The translations under genes were made by a program, and so were the position numbers. Shown in pieces: positions 29,811 to 39,870 of a DNA stretch of 64,000 nt. The stretch spans positions 62,001-126,000 of the forward strand of contig BGKB01000181.1 of the NCBI GenBank assembly GCA_003116975.1. Direction: 5' to 3'. Source of the stretch: Aurantiochytrium sp. KH105 (Eukaryota > Sar > Bigyra > Thraustochytrida > Thraustochytriidae). The notes beneath the pieces were generated by a model. It made no database searches. It saw nothing but the letters and a program-made list of their open reading frames with translations, and was not told the DNA's origin. Within the stretch, counting starts at the first letter, position 1. Each line of letters opens with the position of its first letter.

Positions 29811-31343
29811 GAGACTTGGCTTCGCAGAGCTGGCGGCGGAGCGAGGGTAGTATACGAAGGAAAGTCGAGTCTTATTGTGACGTGGACTCCGACCATGGCG
29901 ACTCGACTCGACTCAATCGCCGTGAACGGTTCAACGGTGGGCGCATGGCTTACCACAGTAGAAAACAAACGAGCGGCTGCGGAGAGGAGATGCTTCGACT
30001 GTGGAGCCCCGAAGCCGCACAGTTCGGTCGCAAGCGACTTCGTCGAGCCGGCAGCTGCAGCTGCAGGCAGGCCGAATGGCATCGCATGGTTCTTGCGCGC
30101 CATTGCCAATGCGGGCGCAGGGCGGCACAGGATCAGACCCGGACAAGAAATGATGACTGCGGACGTCATGTGCGGCGAAGTCTCTCTTTTGGCGCGGTGT
30201 GCAGCGAGAAATATGGCGAATGAATGCCGCTTGCCGCCTGCCTGCTTGCTGGCTGCTGCCGCCTGCAGCAGCCAGATGACCATCACTCAAGAAAACAGGA
30301 AACCCAGGAAGCTTGAACTTGCTCTCGTTGGCCAAGTTGGTACAAGATTCTGCTAAATTACCAAACAGCCTCGAGCCCCGTGACACGAGCCGACAGATCT
30401 TCCAGACGACGGAAGTCCTTATTCGAGATCGCTCATACAGATCGTTTACCTAGTTCAAGTCGCCCTGTGACGGAAAAGACCAAACTTGCTTTGAACGCAA
30501 CACACCATCTTTCCATCCATCATACGCTTGCCCCCGCGCTCGCTTCCTTTCTCACCCTCTCTCCTCTCCTCGCTTGCCACGCTCTCTCCCTCTTCGTCCA
30601 CCTCCTCAACACTGCGCTCGCCCAAAATGCAGACCGGGGCTTCGTCAACGCGCGTACCCAGGCCTCCTCCTCCGTTTCCTTCGCCTCAAAGCGAGCCGCG
30701 TCCGTCGCTCGTCTTCCCGACGCTCTCGTCTTCCTTCCCGACGCGCTTTCCTTCCTTTCCTTTCTTCGTGCAGGTCGTCTTCCTCGCGCCCGTCGCCAGC
30801 TCGTCGCCCAATCGCAGCTCGCCTTGCGACCGCGTTGACCGGCCTCGCTGGCCCGCAAAAAGTGGCCAAGAACGACGCAAATCAAGAGCAGGTCACCTGG
30901 CTGACCAGGTCGACAATTACGACGCCGCCAGAAAAAGACGACGACGAAGAAGAAAACGCGCGACAACGAGTCCAGAAAGCTCGCTCGCGGCGCCCGGACT
31001 CGGCAAGCCCGAGGAGCAGTGCAGATCGATTCCCGCGCTCAGCAGCGGCGGCAGGGCGAGCGAGACGCGACGAAAGTCGGACTCGGCGACGGGCGAAACG
31101 GAGCCGGAGCCGAGCCGCCAGCCCCGGCAGGCCGCGAAGAAGACCCGCCGCGAGGCAAGCTCGCTCCCTCGCTCGCTGCCAGACCGCGAACGCAAGCTCG
31201 CTCGCTCGCACGCACGTACGCTCGCACGCTCGCCGGCGATAGCGAGAGCACGAGCTTTTCGGGCCTGACAGGGAGGTGAGGTGAGGTGGAGACTTCGGCG
31301 GGGCGCCGTGGTATCTTTGGCGTGGAGGTAGGTCGTCAGCACC

Positions 31344-33173
31344 ATGTCCCAAGTCGAAGAGGGCGACGGCCTGTGGCACGCGGGCGAGGTACGCGTGCAG
31401 GAAAAGGTCTTTGGAGCCGCGCGCGCGGCAGAGCTGCGCCGGTCGTACGATGGGTTCGTGAGAGAGGCCATGCCGGAGGAACACCAGGTCTTCTTTGAGG
31501 AGGCGCCGTGGCTCGTCGTCGGCAGCCTTGACCCGAACGGCCACCCCCGCGCTTCCGTCGTGCACCTCCGCGACCCGAGCGAACGACAAGAGGATGGCAA
31601 GCTCTTTAGCACCGACGACAAGCAGGGCGAGACCTTTTCTCTGGCGGAAAATGCAATCCTCGCTGATGATCCAATCGCCACCAATCTCCAGCAACAAGAA
31701 GCCAAGATCGGCATTCTTGGCATTCAGCTCCATACGCGTCGCCGCAATCGTGTCAATGGCACCGTCACCGCGCAACGCGATGGACGCATCCATTTGCGGG
31801 TCATGCAGAGCTTTGGAAACTGCCCAAAGTACATTCAGACGCGACGATGGGTCGATGCTTCGCGCGACGACACAGCCGCGGTCGAGGAACGTCTGTTCCA
31901 GAGCTCCGCGAACGCAGACAGTGCTTCATCGCCAGATCGCCAAGGTGGCATCGACGAGGAAGCCTTGAATCTTGTCCGGAAAGCTGACACCTTCTTTATT
32001 GCGTCTGGAAACCACACCAACGGCGTCGACGTCTCGCACAGAGGCGGTCCCCCGGGTTTTGTCAGCATTGTCGACACCAAGACGCTGCGTTTTCCCGATT
32101 ACCAAGGAAACGGATTCTTCAACACGCTTGGAAACATTACCGTGGATCCCCGCGTTGGTCTCATTTTCATTGACTTTGAACACGGCACGCTCGCGCAGTT
32201 TCAAGGCGAGGCAGAAATCTCCTTTGAGCGAGACCCCACGCTCCCGGGCTCTCAGCGGGTTGTCACCGTTCGCATCTCCTCTGTCCGCGTATTCCCGCAC
32301 GCCCTTGCCATGGTCGCGCCAGAATCCCCGGGCATGTCCCCATTCCTGCCCTCGAACGCCAGCACAGCTGCCGCTGCACACCCTGTTCGCGTCATGCGCG
32401 TCATGCAGCAGACACCGGACACATCTACCTTTTACTTTGCTTCTTCGCGCCCCGTCTTGTACACGCCAGGCCAATACGGCACCTTCGTGGTGGACATGAG
32501 AGGTCTTGCATCGGACGAGGCGAGCGAGCAAGAGGAAGACAAAATTGTGCATCGATGCTGGACGCTCTCTTCGACGCCTCCTCGGAACTCTGCTGGCGAG
32601 TCCAAGTTCGCCATCACCGTCAAGCACCAACCCAATGGTCGGGTGTCCCCTCTTTTGCACGACATGTCTGTGCTTCCACGTCTCAGGTTCTCCCTTGCTG
32701 GAGTCGACGGAAACTTTAGCGTACCCGAGCCTCGTGAGGAAGAGGCTTCATCGGGCCAATGCACGACAGTCTTTGCTGCAGCGGGCAGCGGCGTCACCCC
32801 GGTCATGTCGAACGTTCGGCGTATGGCCACATCCGGCCAGACAGCTGTCGTATTCCTTTCCGCGAAACAGGCTGAGGAAGTCATCTTCATGCGAGAGCTC
32901 TCTGCCATTGCGAGCTCGCGCATTCACATTCACATTAATCTCACCCGGGTGGCAGACTCGGCTGGTCTTCCCGACGGCGCGCCGCCAAAGCTCGTCTTCC
33001 ACGCGGGCCGAATCTCGTCCGAGGTCGTAGCGCTTGGTCTACAAGGTCACGAAAAGGTTTCTGGGCTTTTCGCATGCGGGCCGGCTCCTTTTGTGGATGC
33101 ATTTCAGTCTGCTTACACGACGAGCGAAGCTCCTAAACCCGCCGAGATTGTCATCGAGTCATTTTCCTTTTAG
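31344..33173 (+). CDS. PNPOx-like / ferredoxin-reductase fusion flavoprotein
   Basis: A 609-residue protein. The N-terminal part (about 30-320) is a pyridoxamine-phosphate-oxidase-like FMN-binding split barrel: WLVVGSLDPNGHPRASVV, the characteristic GNCPKYIQTR (about 157-166) and GFFNTLGNITVDPRVGLIFI. The C-terminal part (about 348-609) is a ferredoxin-NADP reductase-type module: YTPGQYGTFVV and HRCWTLSSTP for flavin binding, then AAGSGVTPVMSNVRRM and LFACGPAPFVDAFQ for NAD(P)H. Similar PNPOx-FNR fusions are known in bacteria, where a C-terminal 2Fe-2S ferredoxin domain often follows; here the protein stops after the reductase. An electron-transfer oxidoreductase is likely, substrate unknown. 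Lateral acquisition from bacteria is possible but not shown. It converges on the TPS-like gene. Confidence 0.85.
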   Translation: MSQVEEGDGLWHAGEVRVQEKVFGAARAAELRRSYDGFVREAMPEEHQVFFEEAPWLVVGSLDPNGHPRASVVHLRDPSERQEDGKLFSTDDKQGETFSLAENAILADDPIATNLQQQEAKIGILGIQLHTRRRNRVNGTVTAQRDGRIHLRVMQSFGNCPKYIQTRRWVDASRDDTAAVEERLFQSSANADSASSPDRQGGIDEEALNLVRKADTFFIASGNHTNGVDVSHRGGPPGFVSIVDTKTLRFPDYQGNGFFNTLGNITVDPRVGLIFIDFEHGTLAQFQGEAEISFERDPTLPGSQRVVTVRISSVRVFPHALAMVAPESPGMSPFLPSNASTAAAAHPVRVMRVMQQTPDTSTFYFASSRPVLYTPGQYGTFVVDMRGLASDEASEQEEDKIVHRCWTLSSTPPRNSAGESKFAITVKHQPNGRVSPLLHDMSVLPRLRFSLAGVDGNFSVPEPREEEASSGQCTTVFAAAGSGVTPVMSNVRRMATSGQTAVVFLSAKQAEEVIFMRELSAIASSRIHIHINLTRVADSAGLPDGAPPKLVFHAGRISSEVVALGLQGHEKVSGLFACGPAPFVDAFQSAYTTSEAPKPAEIVIESFSF

Positions 33174-33420
33174 ATGGGAAATGGGCAGCGCAAAAAAGGA
33201 AAATGGAGCCAAAGGCAATCTCACGCAAGACCCAGTTATTTATTTCCACGTAGAAGAGGTTTTGTGGTCATGTTGCTGTTTTGCGCCAGACCTCAAAGAA
33301 GAAGAAACGAATTTACTTTTGCTCCAATCTTCTTGATCTTGGCATCCTCGCGTCGTACGAATACACCGATCAGACGCTTTTATGCGCTTGCATTATCATC
33401 ATTTATCATCAAATCTTGAG

Positions 33421-33446
33421 TTATGTTATGTTATGTTATGTTATGT
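33421..33446. repeat. (TTATG)n pentanucleotide array
   Basis: Five perfect TTATG copies, followed by TGATG, in the 285-bp convergent spacer between the flavoprotein and TPS-like genes. Confidence 0.9.
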
Positions 33447-33458
33447 GATGATCATCAA

Positions 33459-36400
33459 TCAAAAGGTAATACCATCGTCGTCGTCATCATTGGCAACCAA
33501 ATCAAGAAACTCGGCCGCATTCCGTGATGTGGGCTGCGAAACGTCGAGAGAGAAATACTCCGAGAGCACAGGCATGGAAGCGCTCGCAAGAGCGCTCTTT
33601 TTCCGGCGCGTCTCAGCCCTAAAATCGACCTCACGGCCGCCACGAGTAGCGTCTGATGAAGTGCGGAGATCAAGAAAGGACTGATGGTGCTTGGCCGCAG
33701 ATGCGGCACTCGCGGCCGCGTACATGACGTCGCGCTCCGCCTCTTCTTCTTCCATTACCCCTTCCTCCGCCGACGTATCGGTCACGTCGTCGTGAGGCTG
33801 CGCCACCATGTCCATATCCTCCGCCTTATCCTCGCGAATCGTGCCAACAAGACTACGCGAGTGGAACTGATGCATGGGAAGCGCCGCATAGGAATCGTAC
33901 GTGCGGCGACCACGGTCGTCTAACCTGTTCTGAGCAGGACCGAGGATATCGCCCATGGACCGCGAGGCGCGGCTCTTGGTTGAGACCCTCGCTAGAACCT
34001 CGAGAAGACTTTGAACCTCCTCAACATCGTTCACGTAATATTGGGCCACCGAAGGCTTTTCGCCCACCACACATGTAAAGAGCTCGCCGCCCCAGGCCTC
34101 GATGGGGCCGCGCGAGTGGTGACGGCTCAATGGATACGGGGGTGATGGCGGCGTGTCGACGCCCGCGTCATCCCCTTGCGACCCACGGCCTGGGTCTTCC
34201 GTCGAAGAGGGATCCTCTTCGTCCTTGAGACTCGACCCTCGCTCGCGACCAAGGAGGCTGTGCGCAAGCATTTGCATCGAAGATCCAAAGACAGAGTCAC
34301 TGCGCGAGAAGACGCCATGCGTTCCATCCTTTCCATTGGTATGCAGCTCGTGCAAAAACTCAAACATTGCCTCATCCGCAATGTCGTCGCCAATGCAAAG
34401 CACAAAGTCGGGAAGGTCATCATTGGGCCAGTTGACCATGTCGAGAATATGCGCGACAGCGTTACCCTTGTCAATTCCCTGCGGGCAGACTTCAACGTAG
34501 CCTTTGCCGGACACAACCTCGATGGGAAATGCCTTGAGGACGCCATGCAGATGATCCTGGAGCTCTGAAGCTTGCAGTGCGGCAAACTCGGGTTCGGCGT
34601 CACGGAATTGCCATACGATCGAAGAACCCTTGCGCTCGATGTAGGTGCCGTCAGTGCGCTGCGTGTACACGTCCATGATTTGCTCGCTGAGGTCCATCCA
34701 ACTCGAATCGAAAACGTCCGAAAGCGTAATCCAGTCGCGCGTCAGGCCCTCGAGTACCTTGCGCGAATCGGACTCTTTCTTGCGCGAACGCTGCATGCCG
34801 CGCACAGCTGTTGCTTCGGCGGACTCGGCACTCAAGGCCGAGACACGCGCCAGCTCTTGGCTTTCGGAGCTCGAGGAACGCGAGCGACGGCGGCCTGCTC
34901 CAAAAAGAGGCGGAGCGTGCAACATCTCCGCCCCTGCCGACATGGGCGGTACAAGGGGCGGAGCCGTGCCTGGTGTCGACGAAACCGAGCTTCGTCGCCG
35001 GCCTGGCAAACTGTAAAAGCAGCCATGCTCTGCCGTCAGCCCGATGCCAGGGATATCTGCGAAGGCAGCCTCGAGCTCGTGCCGCTCGCGACCCGAAACG
35101 ATAAAGAGATGGTTGCGCGGGTCCTGAACGAGAGCCTGCAGCACGCGCACCATGTTCGGAGACGGCACGATGGCCTCGCCCTTGGGCCGATACCTGAATT
35201 CGAACTTGTGGCGGACGCCTCCACCAGCATCGTTCGACTCCTGAGGCACCGCATCGTCCGATACCGTCGTGCCGCCATAGTCGAGCACAATGAGGCGCGA
35301 GCGACCCGAGCGGTACGAGTCAATAATGATATCGTCGTGAAGGTGCTGGAAGTTGGGGCGGAACTCGACGGCACGGAATTGCAAGCCCAATCCCAGACCG
35401 TCAGGTGTTAGACCCTCTGGTTTGTTTTCTTGAGACATGGGTCGAGCCGTCTTGATATCTTTGAGCACACGCAGCGCCCAACCCGTCTCGTCATGGTTCA
35501 CCACGTACTGCAGGGCTGCCTTGTGACGGGCTTTGCGCTCGCCAACGTCCATGCGCAAGGCCGATTGGATAGACTCGAGAACCTCGTCGTCGCGCCACGG
35601 GTTGCAGCGTAAACTTCCCGGCAACACGCGAAATGCAGCCGTGAACTCGGATAATACCAGGCACGAGTGCTTGCGCACGCTGCGTACCTTTTCATCTGCG
35701 TCTGGGCTCGTAGCAAGCGCAGCCCACGGCCCATCGCAAACGCGCCACCGCTCGTCAGCGACAACGGCGTACTCAAAGGCGTACAGTCCAAGCCCCGAGC
35801 GCAAGGGTGTAATCATAATAATGTCCGCAATGGAGAAGACGGACAGACGGTCCTCAAAGCTGCACGAAGTCCACTCTAGCAGAGAAATGGCAGGCCTTCG
35901 GCCTGGCGCGCGCGGAAAGGACTGGTTGATGCGTCGGGCCAGTTGGCGAACAATGCGCAAGACCTCGCGCGACTCCTCGTTTTCAGGGCGAATATGAACG
36001 AGCACTTGCAGCATGCAAAGCTGATCGACCCAAGGAGAATTCTTGCTGCGCTCAACCTCGAGAAGCTTTTCGAACGAGACAAGCTTGAAGTGAATGCCAC
36101 GAAGAAATTCGAGCTCATCAATGCCGGCAATAATGACCTGGTCTGCGTTGAGAGCGAGTGGCTCCAGGGGTCGCGAGGTCGGATTCGTGGTTGCTGATGC
36201 GCCAGAGAATGCCGACGACAAAGATGAGACCGAGGAGACCGGACCCAGAGGTGGCTTGCCCTCTGCCGAGACTTTCTCCTCCACAAACATGGGCTGCGTC
36301 GCGCTGGGAGCGGGATAAGGTACAACAAAGGCTCGCAGCAAGGCCGTCGCCTTGGTCGCAACGGCCTCGGAGCGCAGCTTGTGACGCACGAGCTCGGCCT

Positions 36401-38105
36401 CGATGCCGCCGTGACAAACCGTAATGAGCACACGTCTTCCCTGATAATCCACAGTGAGCACACCATGGCGATCGTTTTCGTTTCCATCGTGCGGGATTCC
36501 CAAAATTCGATGACAGCACGAAAGAAAAGGACGCGCGTACTCGTAAAGGTGAAAGCCAATCTGGTCTGCGTTCAGCATGCCAATGAGGAGTTCGTCGCGA
36601 ACAGAGAGGGTCCTGAAAATTTCCGAAGATGGGAACGGGGAATGAATAAAAAGGCCGATGGGCGGCTTGCGCCGTTTCAATCGGCGGGCCAGCATCGAAG
36701 GTAGGAGGAGAAGTTCGTAGCCATGGACCCAAATGAGATCCGTGTCTTGATATTCCTCGACACAGATGCCAAGAAATGCCTGATTCACCTCGCGATAGGC
36801 CTGCCACGAGGCTTCGTGCAGCTTCGCATTCCACCAACGAGTCGGCAGCGGGCCGTACACATCGACTTGGTGATGAAAGAGCTTACGCAGCGTGTCATAA
36901 CAGAATTGGTCGTGCAAACTCGCAATCTCTTCATCAAGAAAAACCGGGACGCAGCGGAAACGAGCCAAGGCGGCCCGCAGACTGCGACGCTCGTGGCGCT
37001 GGACAGGAGGTTCGACGTTGGGAACACCAATGTAGACGATGCGCATCCAGTCGGCCGCAGACCTCTTTTTCCGAGAGAGCAATGCCGACTCGTTCCACTC
37101 GATGGCCCAATCCGTGACGGCGCTTGTTTCCGAGTCGGAGCGCTCACGGGTCGATTTGCCATCAAGGTTGGACTCTATTGACATGGCCGAGGCGAGCGAG
37201 GCGTGTGAGGTTACCGATGACATGGACGTGGACAAACGTGGCGACGGTGACGGCCGCATGAAGAATTCGGAACCCGACAGGTTCGGGGACGGCGAGGGAC
37301 GAATGCCCTCGCTTCCCCTCAAAGACTCGCCGGAGAACGAATCTCGTCTGCTGCTATTACTGTTGCTGCCGCGAAGACCGTCCGCGTCCGGAGAGCCTTG
37401 CTGATTTTGCTGTTGCTGTGGGCGTGGAGGGGCTCGACGAATTTTAACGGGCAGGAAGTGGCTCACGATCATGACGCCGTCCGAGGACTCGAGTTCGGGT
37501 GTCTTGCGGCGTCGCTCCCGAAAGTGGGTCCGCTCGCCTGCGTCGGTCGAGGATGGCCGCGAGGTCAATTTATGCTGGAGTCTGTACTTTGTTGGCGGGA
37601 GACCCTCGTCCTCCGGGCCACTCTTAGAGCTAACTTCTGGTGCCCCATCTTTAGGGACCTGTTGCGAAGCGATTTCGCCTGGAGCTCCGGGCGAAGGCTG
37701 CGAGGGCAGTGGCGACGGCGATGGTGAGGCGTCAATTCCTTCTTCCGAGGCTGTCGCCGAAGGCACTGCACTTTCTGCCCCGGGGAGACCGAGCGTGTCG
37801 TTGATCGTCATGGGCGACTCTACAAAAATCTCGCGGGGCTTGTCGCCTGGAAGGTCCTCCCAGCGTGATAGCTCGCCGCCGCTCAGAATGCAATATCTGT
37901 ACGTGATGACCTGGCCTGCCGGGAGCGGGATAGGTTGTGCTGTGTACCATTCTGGAAAAACATCTGGGGCCGTGACGAGTTGGACACCGTAGCGGTGGTC
38001 GCCGGACCCGAGCGCGGCCACGTCTCCCACGAGGCAGACCGTCTCGCCGCGCTGCACAGGCGCAATGGCATTAAAGCCCACACCGACCACGTCTCCGCGA
38101 CCCAT
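33459..38105 (-). CDS. CBM20-GT20-HAD trehalose-phosphate synthase/phosphatase-like protein
   Basis: A 1548-residue protein. Residues about 1-105 look like a CBM20 starch-binding domain (ETVCLVGDVAALGSGDHRYG, then ITYRYCILSGGELSRWEDLP). A GT20 trehalose-6-phosphate synthase region follows at about 215-880, including IGLFIHSPFPSSEIFRTLSV. A HAD trehalose-phosphatase region lies at about 930-1340. Several catalytic residues are changed. WVHDYHL is WVHGYEL (about 458-464). The GVDRLDYxKG loop is GIDELEFLRG (about 663). TPLRDGMNLV is TPLRSGLGLY (about 766). HAD motif I DYDGT is DYGGT (about 941). HAD motif III survives as GDDIADE (about 1240). Plant class II TPS proteins have the same domain order and are mostly regulatory. 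A sugar-phosphate-sensing or glucan-binding regulator is likely. The C-terminal 200 residues are low complexity. Confidence 0.88.
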   Translation of the reverse strand: MGRGDVVGVGFNAIAPVQRGETVCLVGDVAALGSGDHRYGVQLVTAPDVFPEWYTAQPIPLPAGQVITYRYCILSGGELSRWEDLPGDKPREIFVESPMTINDTLGLPGAESAVPSATASEEGIDASPSPSPLPSQPSPGAPGEIASQQVPKDGAPEVSSKSGPEDEGLPPTKYRLQHKLTSRPSSTDAGERTHFRERRRKTPELESSDGVMIVSHFLPVKIRRAPPRPQQQQNQQGSPDADGLRGSNSNSSRRDSFSGESLRGSEGIRPSPSPNLSGSEFFMRPSPSPRLSTSMSSVTSHASLASAMSIESNLDGKSTRERSDSETSAVTDWAIEWNESALLSRKKRSAADWMRIVYIGVPNVEPPVQRHERRSLRAALARFRCVPVFLDEEIASLHDQFCYDTLRKLFHHQVDVYGPLPTRWWNAKLHEASWQAYREVNQAFLGICVEEYQDTDLIWVHGYELLLLPSMLARRLKRRKPPIGLFIHSPFPSSEIFRTLSVRDELLIGMLNADQIGFHLYEYARPFLSCCHRILGIPHDGNENDRHGVLTVDYQGRRVLITVCHGGIEAELVRHKLRSEAVATKATALLRAFVVPYPAPSATQPMFVEEKVSAEGKPPLGPVSSVSSLSSAFSGASATTNPTSRPLEPLALNADQVIIAGIDELEFLRGIHFKLVSFEKLLEVERSKNSPWVDQLCMLQVLVHIRPENEESREVLRIVRQLARRINQSFPRAPGRRPAISLLEWTSCSFEDRLSVFSIADIIMITPLRSGLGLYAFEYAVVADERWRVCDGPWAALATSPDADEKVRSVRKHSCLVLSEFTAAFRVLPGSLRCNPWRDDEVLESIQSALRMDVGERKARHKAALQYVVNHDETGWALRVLKDIKTARPMSQENKPEGLTPDGLGLGLQFRAVEFRPNFQHLHDDIIIDSYRSGRSRLIVLDYGGTTVSDDAVPQESNDAGGGVRHKFEFRYRPKGEAIVPSPNMVRVLQALVQDPRNHLFIVSGRERHELEAAFADIPGIGLTAEHGCFYSLPGRRRSSVSSTPGTAPPLVPPMSAGAEMLHAPPLFGAGRRRSRSSSSESQELARVSALSAESAEATAVRGMQRSRKKESDSRKVLEGLTRDWITLSDVFDSSWMDLSEQIMDVYTQRTDGTYIERKGSSIVWQFRDAEPEFAALQASELQDHLHGVLKAFPIEVVSGKGYVEVCPQGIDKGNAVAHILDMVNWPNDDLPDFVLCIGDDIADEAMFEFLHELHTNGKDGTHGVFSRSDSVFGSSMQMLAHSLLGRERGSSLKDEEDPSSTEDPGRGSQGDDAGVDTPPSPPYPLSRHHSRGPIEAWGGELFTCVVGEKPSVAQYYVNDVEEVQSLLEVLARVSTKSRASRSMGDILGPAQNRLDDRGRRTYDSYAALPMHQFHSRSLVGTIREDKAEDMDMVAQPHDDVTDTSAEEGVMEEEEAERDVMYAAASAASAAKHHQSFLDLRTSSDATRGGREVDFRAETRRKKSALASASMPVLSEYFSLDVSQPTSRNAAEFLDLVANDDDDDGITF

Positions 38106-39594
38106 GATCCTGCTGACTCTCCTCTGCCCTCCTCCTCTTTATTCTTTTCTCGTTCGCGAGCTGTCTCGAGGCTCGTCGACGAGGCGAGGCCTGTCCTGCG
38201 CAGGGAAAGCCCAACTCAGGAATGCTGGCCTAGCCCGCGTCGATGGAGCTGGTCGGCCAACCAGCGCAGCGGGCACTGTGAAGGCACGGCGAGCGAGGCA
38301 GGCGGCGAGAATGCGAATACTCGAGGTTCTATTCTACGCCTGGGGCCCCAAGCTCATGCTCCTGCGCTGGTGCGCTCCCGGTCGGCAGGCCAGCCGGTCG
38401 GCACGCGGGGGCGAGCGTCGCCGACCGCGCCTCGCCTCGCAGCGCGTGCTCAGGCGCGCGCCTTGGCGGCGGCGAGAGCGCGCGCGCCGCGGTTTTTCTG
38501 CGCGTCTGCGCCTCCGCGCCTGCACCGCGCCGGCGAAGGGCGCGCGGGGCGGGGCCGGGGCGGGGCGGGGCGGGCGAGGGCGCGAGGGCGCGAGGGCGCG
38601 CGGGCGGCGCGGACGCGAGCGTGCGTGCGCGCGGGCGGCGCGGCTCGCGGAGTCCACTTGCGCGGCTCGCTCGCTTGGGTTTTGAATTTAGGAATGAACG
38701 CGAGAATCGTCGCCGTTCTGATCCGCCCTTCGAACGGAACGCCGCAGAGAACAAGGCTTGCTCGAGCGCGCAAGCTCGAGCTCAAGCGCCAGCGCGAGCC
38801 CGAGATCGAGCCCGAGGCGGAGGGAGTCCAGGCACGCCCGACGGCGAGCCGAAGCGGCCGCCTCGCTTGGCCAGGCTCGGCTCGGCGTCCGCTCGAGGCC
38901 TCGACCTGGAGTGAGGGCGAAGGGACTCCTGGCGGTGGACTTGCTCCGCTTGGCCCAGCCCTACTTGTTCTTGTTATCTATCTAGTATCTGGCTATCTAG
39001 CAGCACTGGCTGGACCAAGGGCAGCGACAAGTCAAGAGCAGGCCTGGCCTGCCGGGCGGCGCTTTGCCGGTGTGATCGATCTTTTCTGGGCTGAGGCAAC
39101 GCAGGCCAGCCACGGCACGCTACGCCTCGCAGCGGGCCTCGCCGGGCAGAATGTCGTGGGCTGGTTGGGACGCAAGAGTCGACGATCGCAGCGTCACCGT
39201 CCGGCAATTGTGACCTGAGGTGTGAGGCCGGGCCCAAACTGAGCCCCGGCCCGGAACAGCACGGATCGACCGCCGCACACCTTCAGGCAATCTGCAGGGA
39301 AATTGCAAGCTGCACCTGCAGCCAGCTAGCAGGCAGGTCGTAGGCAGTGCTGGCGGGTGCGCCTAATTAGAAAAGGGGCCAAGCCTAACGTCGCAGCGAA
39401 ACGAATCGATTGATCACACCGTAGGTCAAGCCGAGATCCAAAGAGACGAGGCCCAAAAGATGCACTAGGCAAGCGTCGAAGGCACCTACGGGGTCTCGAT
39501 TTGACCTGAAAACAAGACAATGGATGGCGGCGCTGCTTGTGAGAGCACATCAAGATGGCGGGACTTCATAATTTCGACAGGATTAAACTGAGAT
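38106..39594. other. 1.5-kb intergenic region upstream of the TPS-like gene
   Basis: Both flanking genes are on the minus strand. The part near 38400-38650 is extremely GC-rich with GGGGC/GCGCG repeats. Frames across it encode Arg/Ala-rich sequence on both strands and I consider them noncoding. It presumably contains the TPS-like promoter and the NDUFB3 3' UTR. Confidence 0.55.
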
Positions 39595-39870
39595 CTACTC
39601 AACAAGGGTCGGCTTCTCGCCAACCTCCTTCTCCCACTTGAGGGATGAAGGGTCAATGCTGAGACCAGGGTGCGTGAGCTTCTTGTAGATAAACTCGCCC
39701 GTGCAGTAGACGCCAAAGATGATCACGGCGCTACGGAGACCAGGAAAGACATCCTTGCCCGACGAGACCAGGATCGGGTGTTTTCGCCACTTGTTAAGGT
39801 TGCCTCCGAGGACCATCTTTGCTCTGTCTACTACCTGACGGACTGTCCCTGCGTGTCTCCAACCAAACAC
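39595..39870 (-). CDS. NDUFB3: NADH dehydrogenase (complex I) subunit NDUFB3/B12
   Basis: A 91-residue protein. NDUFB3 is an accessory membrane-arm subunit of mitochondrial complex I. NLNKWRKHPILVSSGKDVFPGLR (about 24-46), split by its core WRKHP and FPGL, followed by the single membrane helix AVIIFGVYCTGEFIYKK (about 48-64), matches plant B12 subunits, which have DEWRKHPML then ALPGLG and a helix ending VGEQIYNK. The size is right. The N-terminus carries basic residues and no acidic ones before about residue 10, compatible with import. The start is the first ATG. Confidence 0.85.
   Translation of the reverse strand: MFGWRHAGTVRQVVDRAKMVLGGNLNKWRKHPILVSSGKDVFPGLRSAVIIFGVYCTGEFIYKKLTHPGLSIDPSSLKWEKEVGEKPTLVE

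Larger units (their letters stand above)
28199..31343. other. 3.1-kb low-complexity intergenic region
   Basis: No conserved coding region is visible on either strand. It contains a (CGACCT)n array (29132-29183), GCTTTG/CTTGG tracts (about 29375-29462), a (TTGGC)n array (29771-29810), CT-rich stretches (28650-29060, 30500-30780) and GCTC tracts near 31195-31240. Frames through it encode Arg/Ser/Ala/Pro-rich sequence on both strands. The last part is presumably the promoter and 5' UTR of the flavoprotein gene at 31344. Confidence 0.5.

Noticed and set aside
33421-33446. (TTATG)n as telomere-like repeat
   Set aside because: Only five copies, internal between two genes, and not a known telomere unit.
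37935-39218. 427-codon plus-strand frame
   Set aside because: It is antisense to the TPS-like 5' end and then GC-rich repetitive; no conserved motif.
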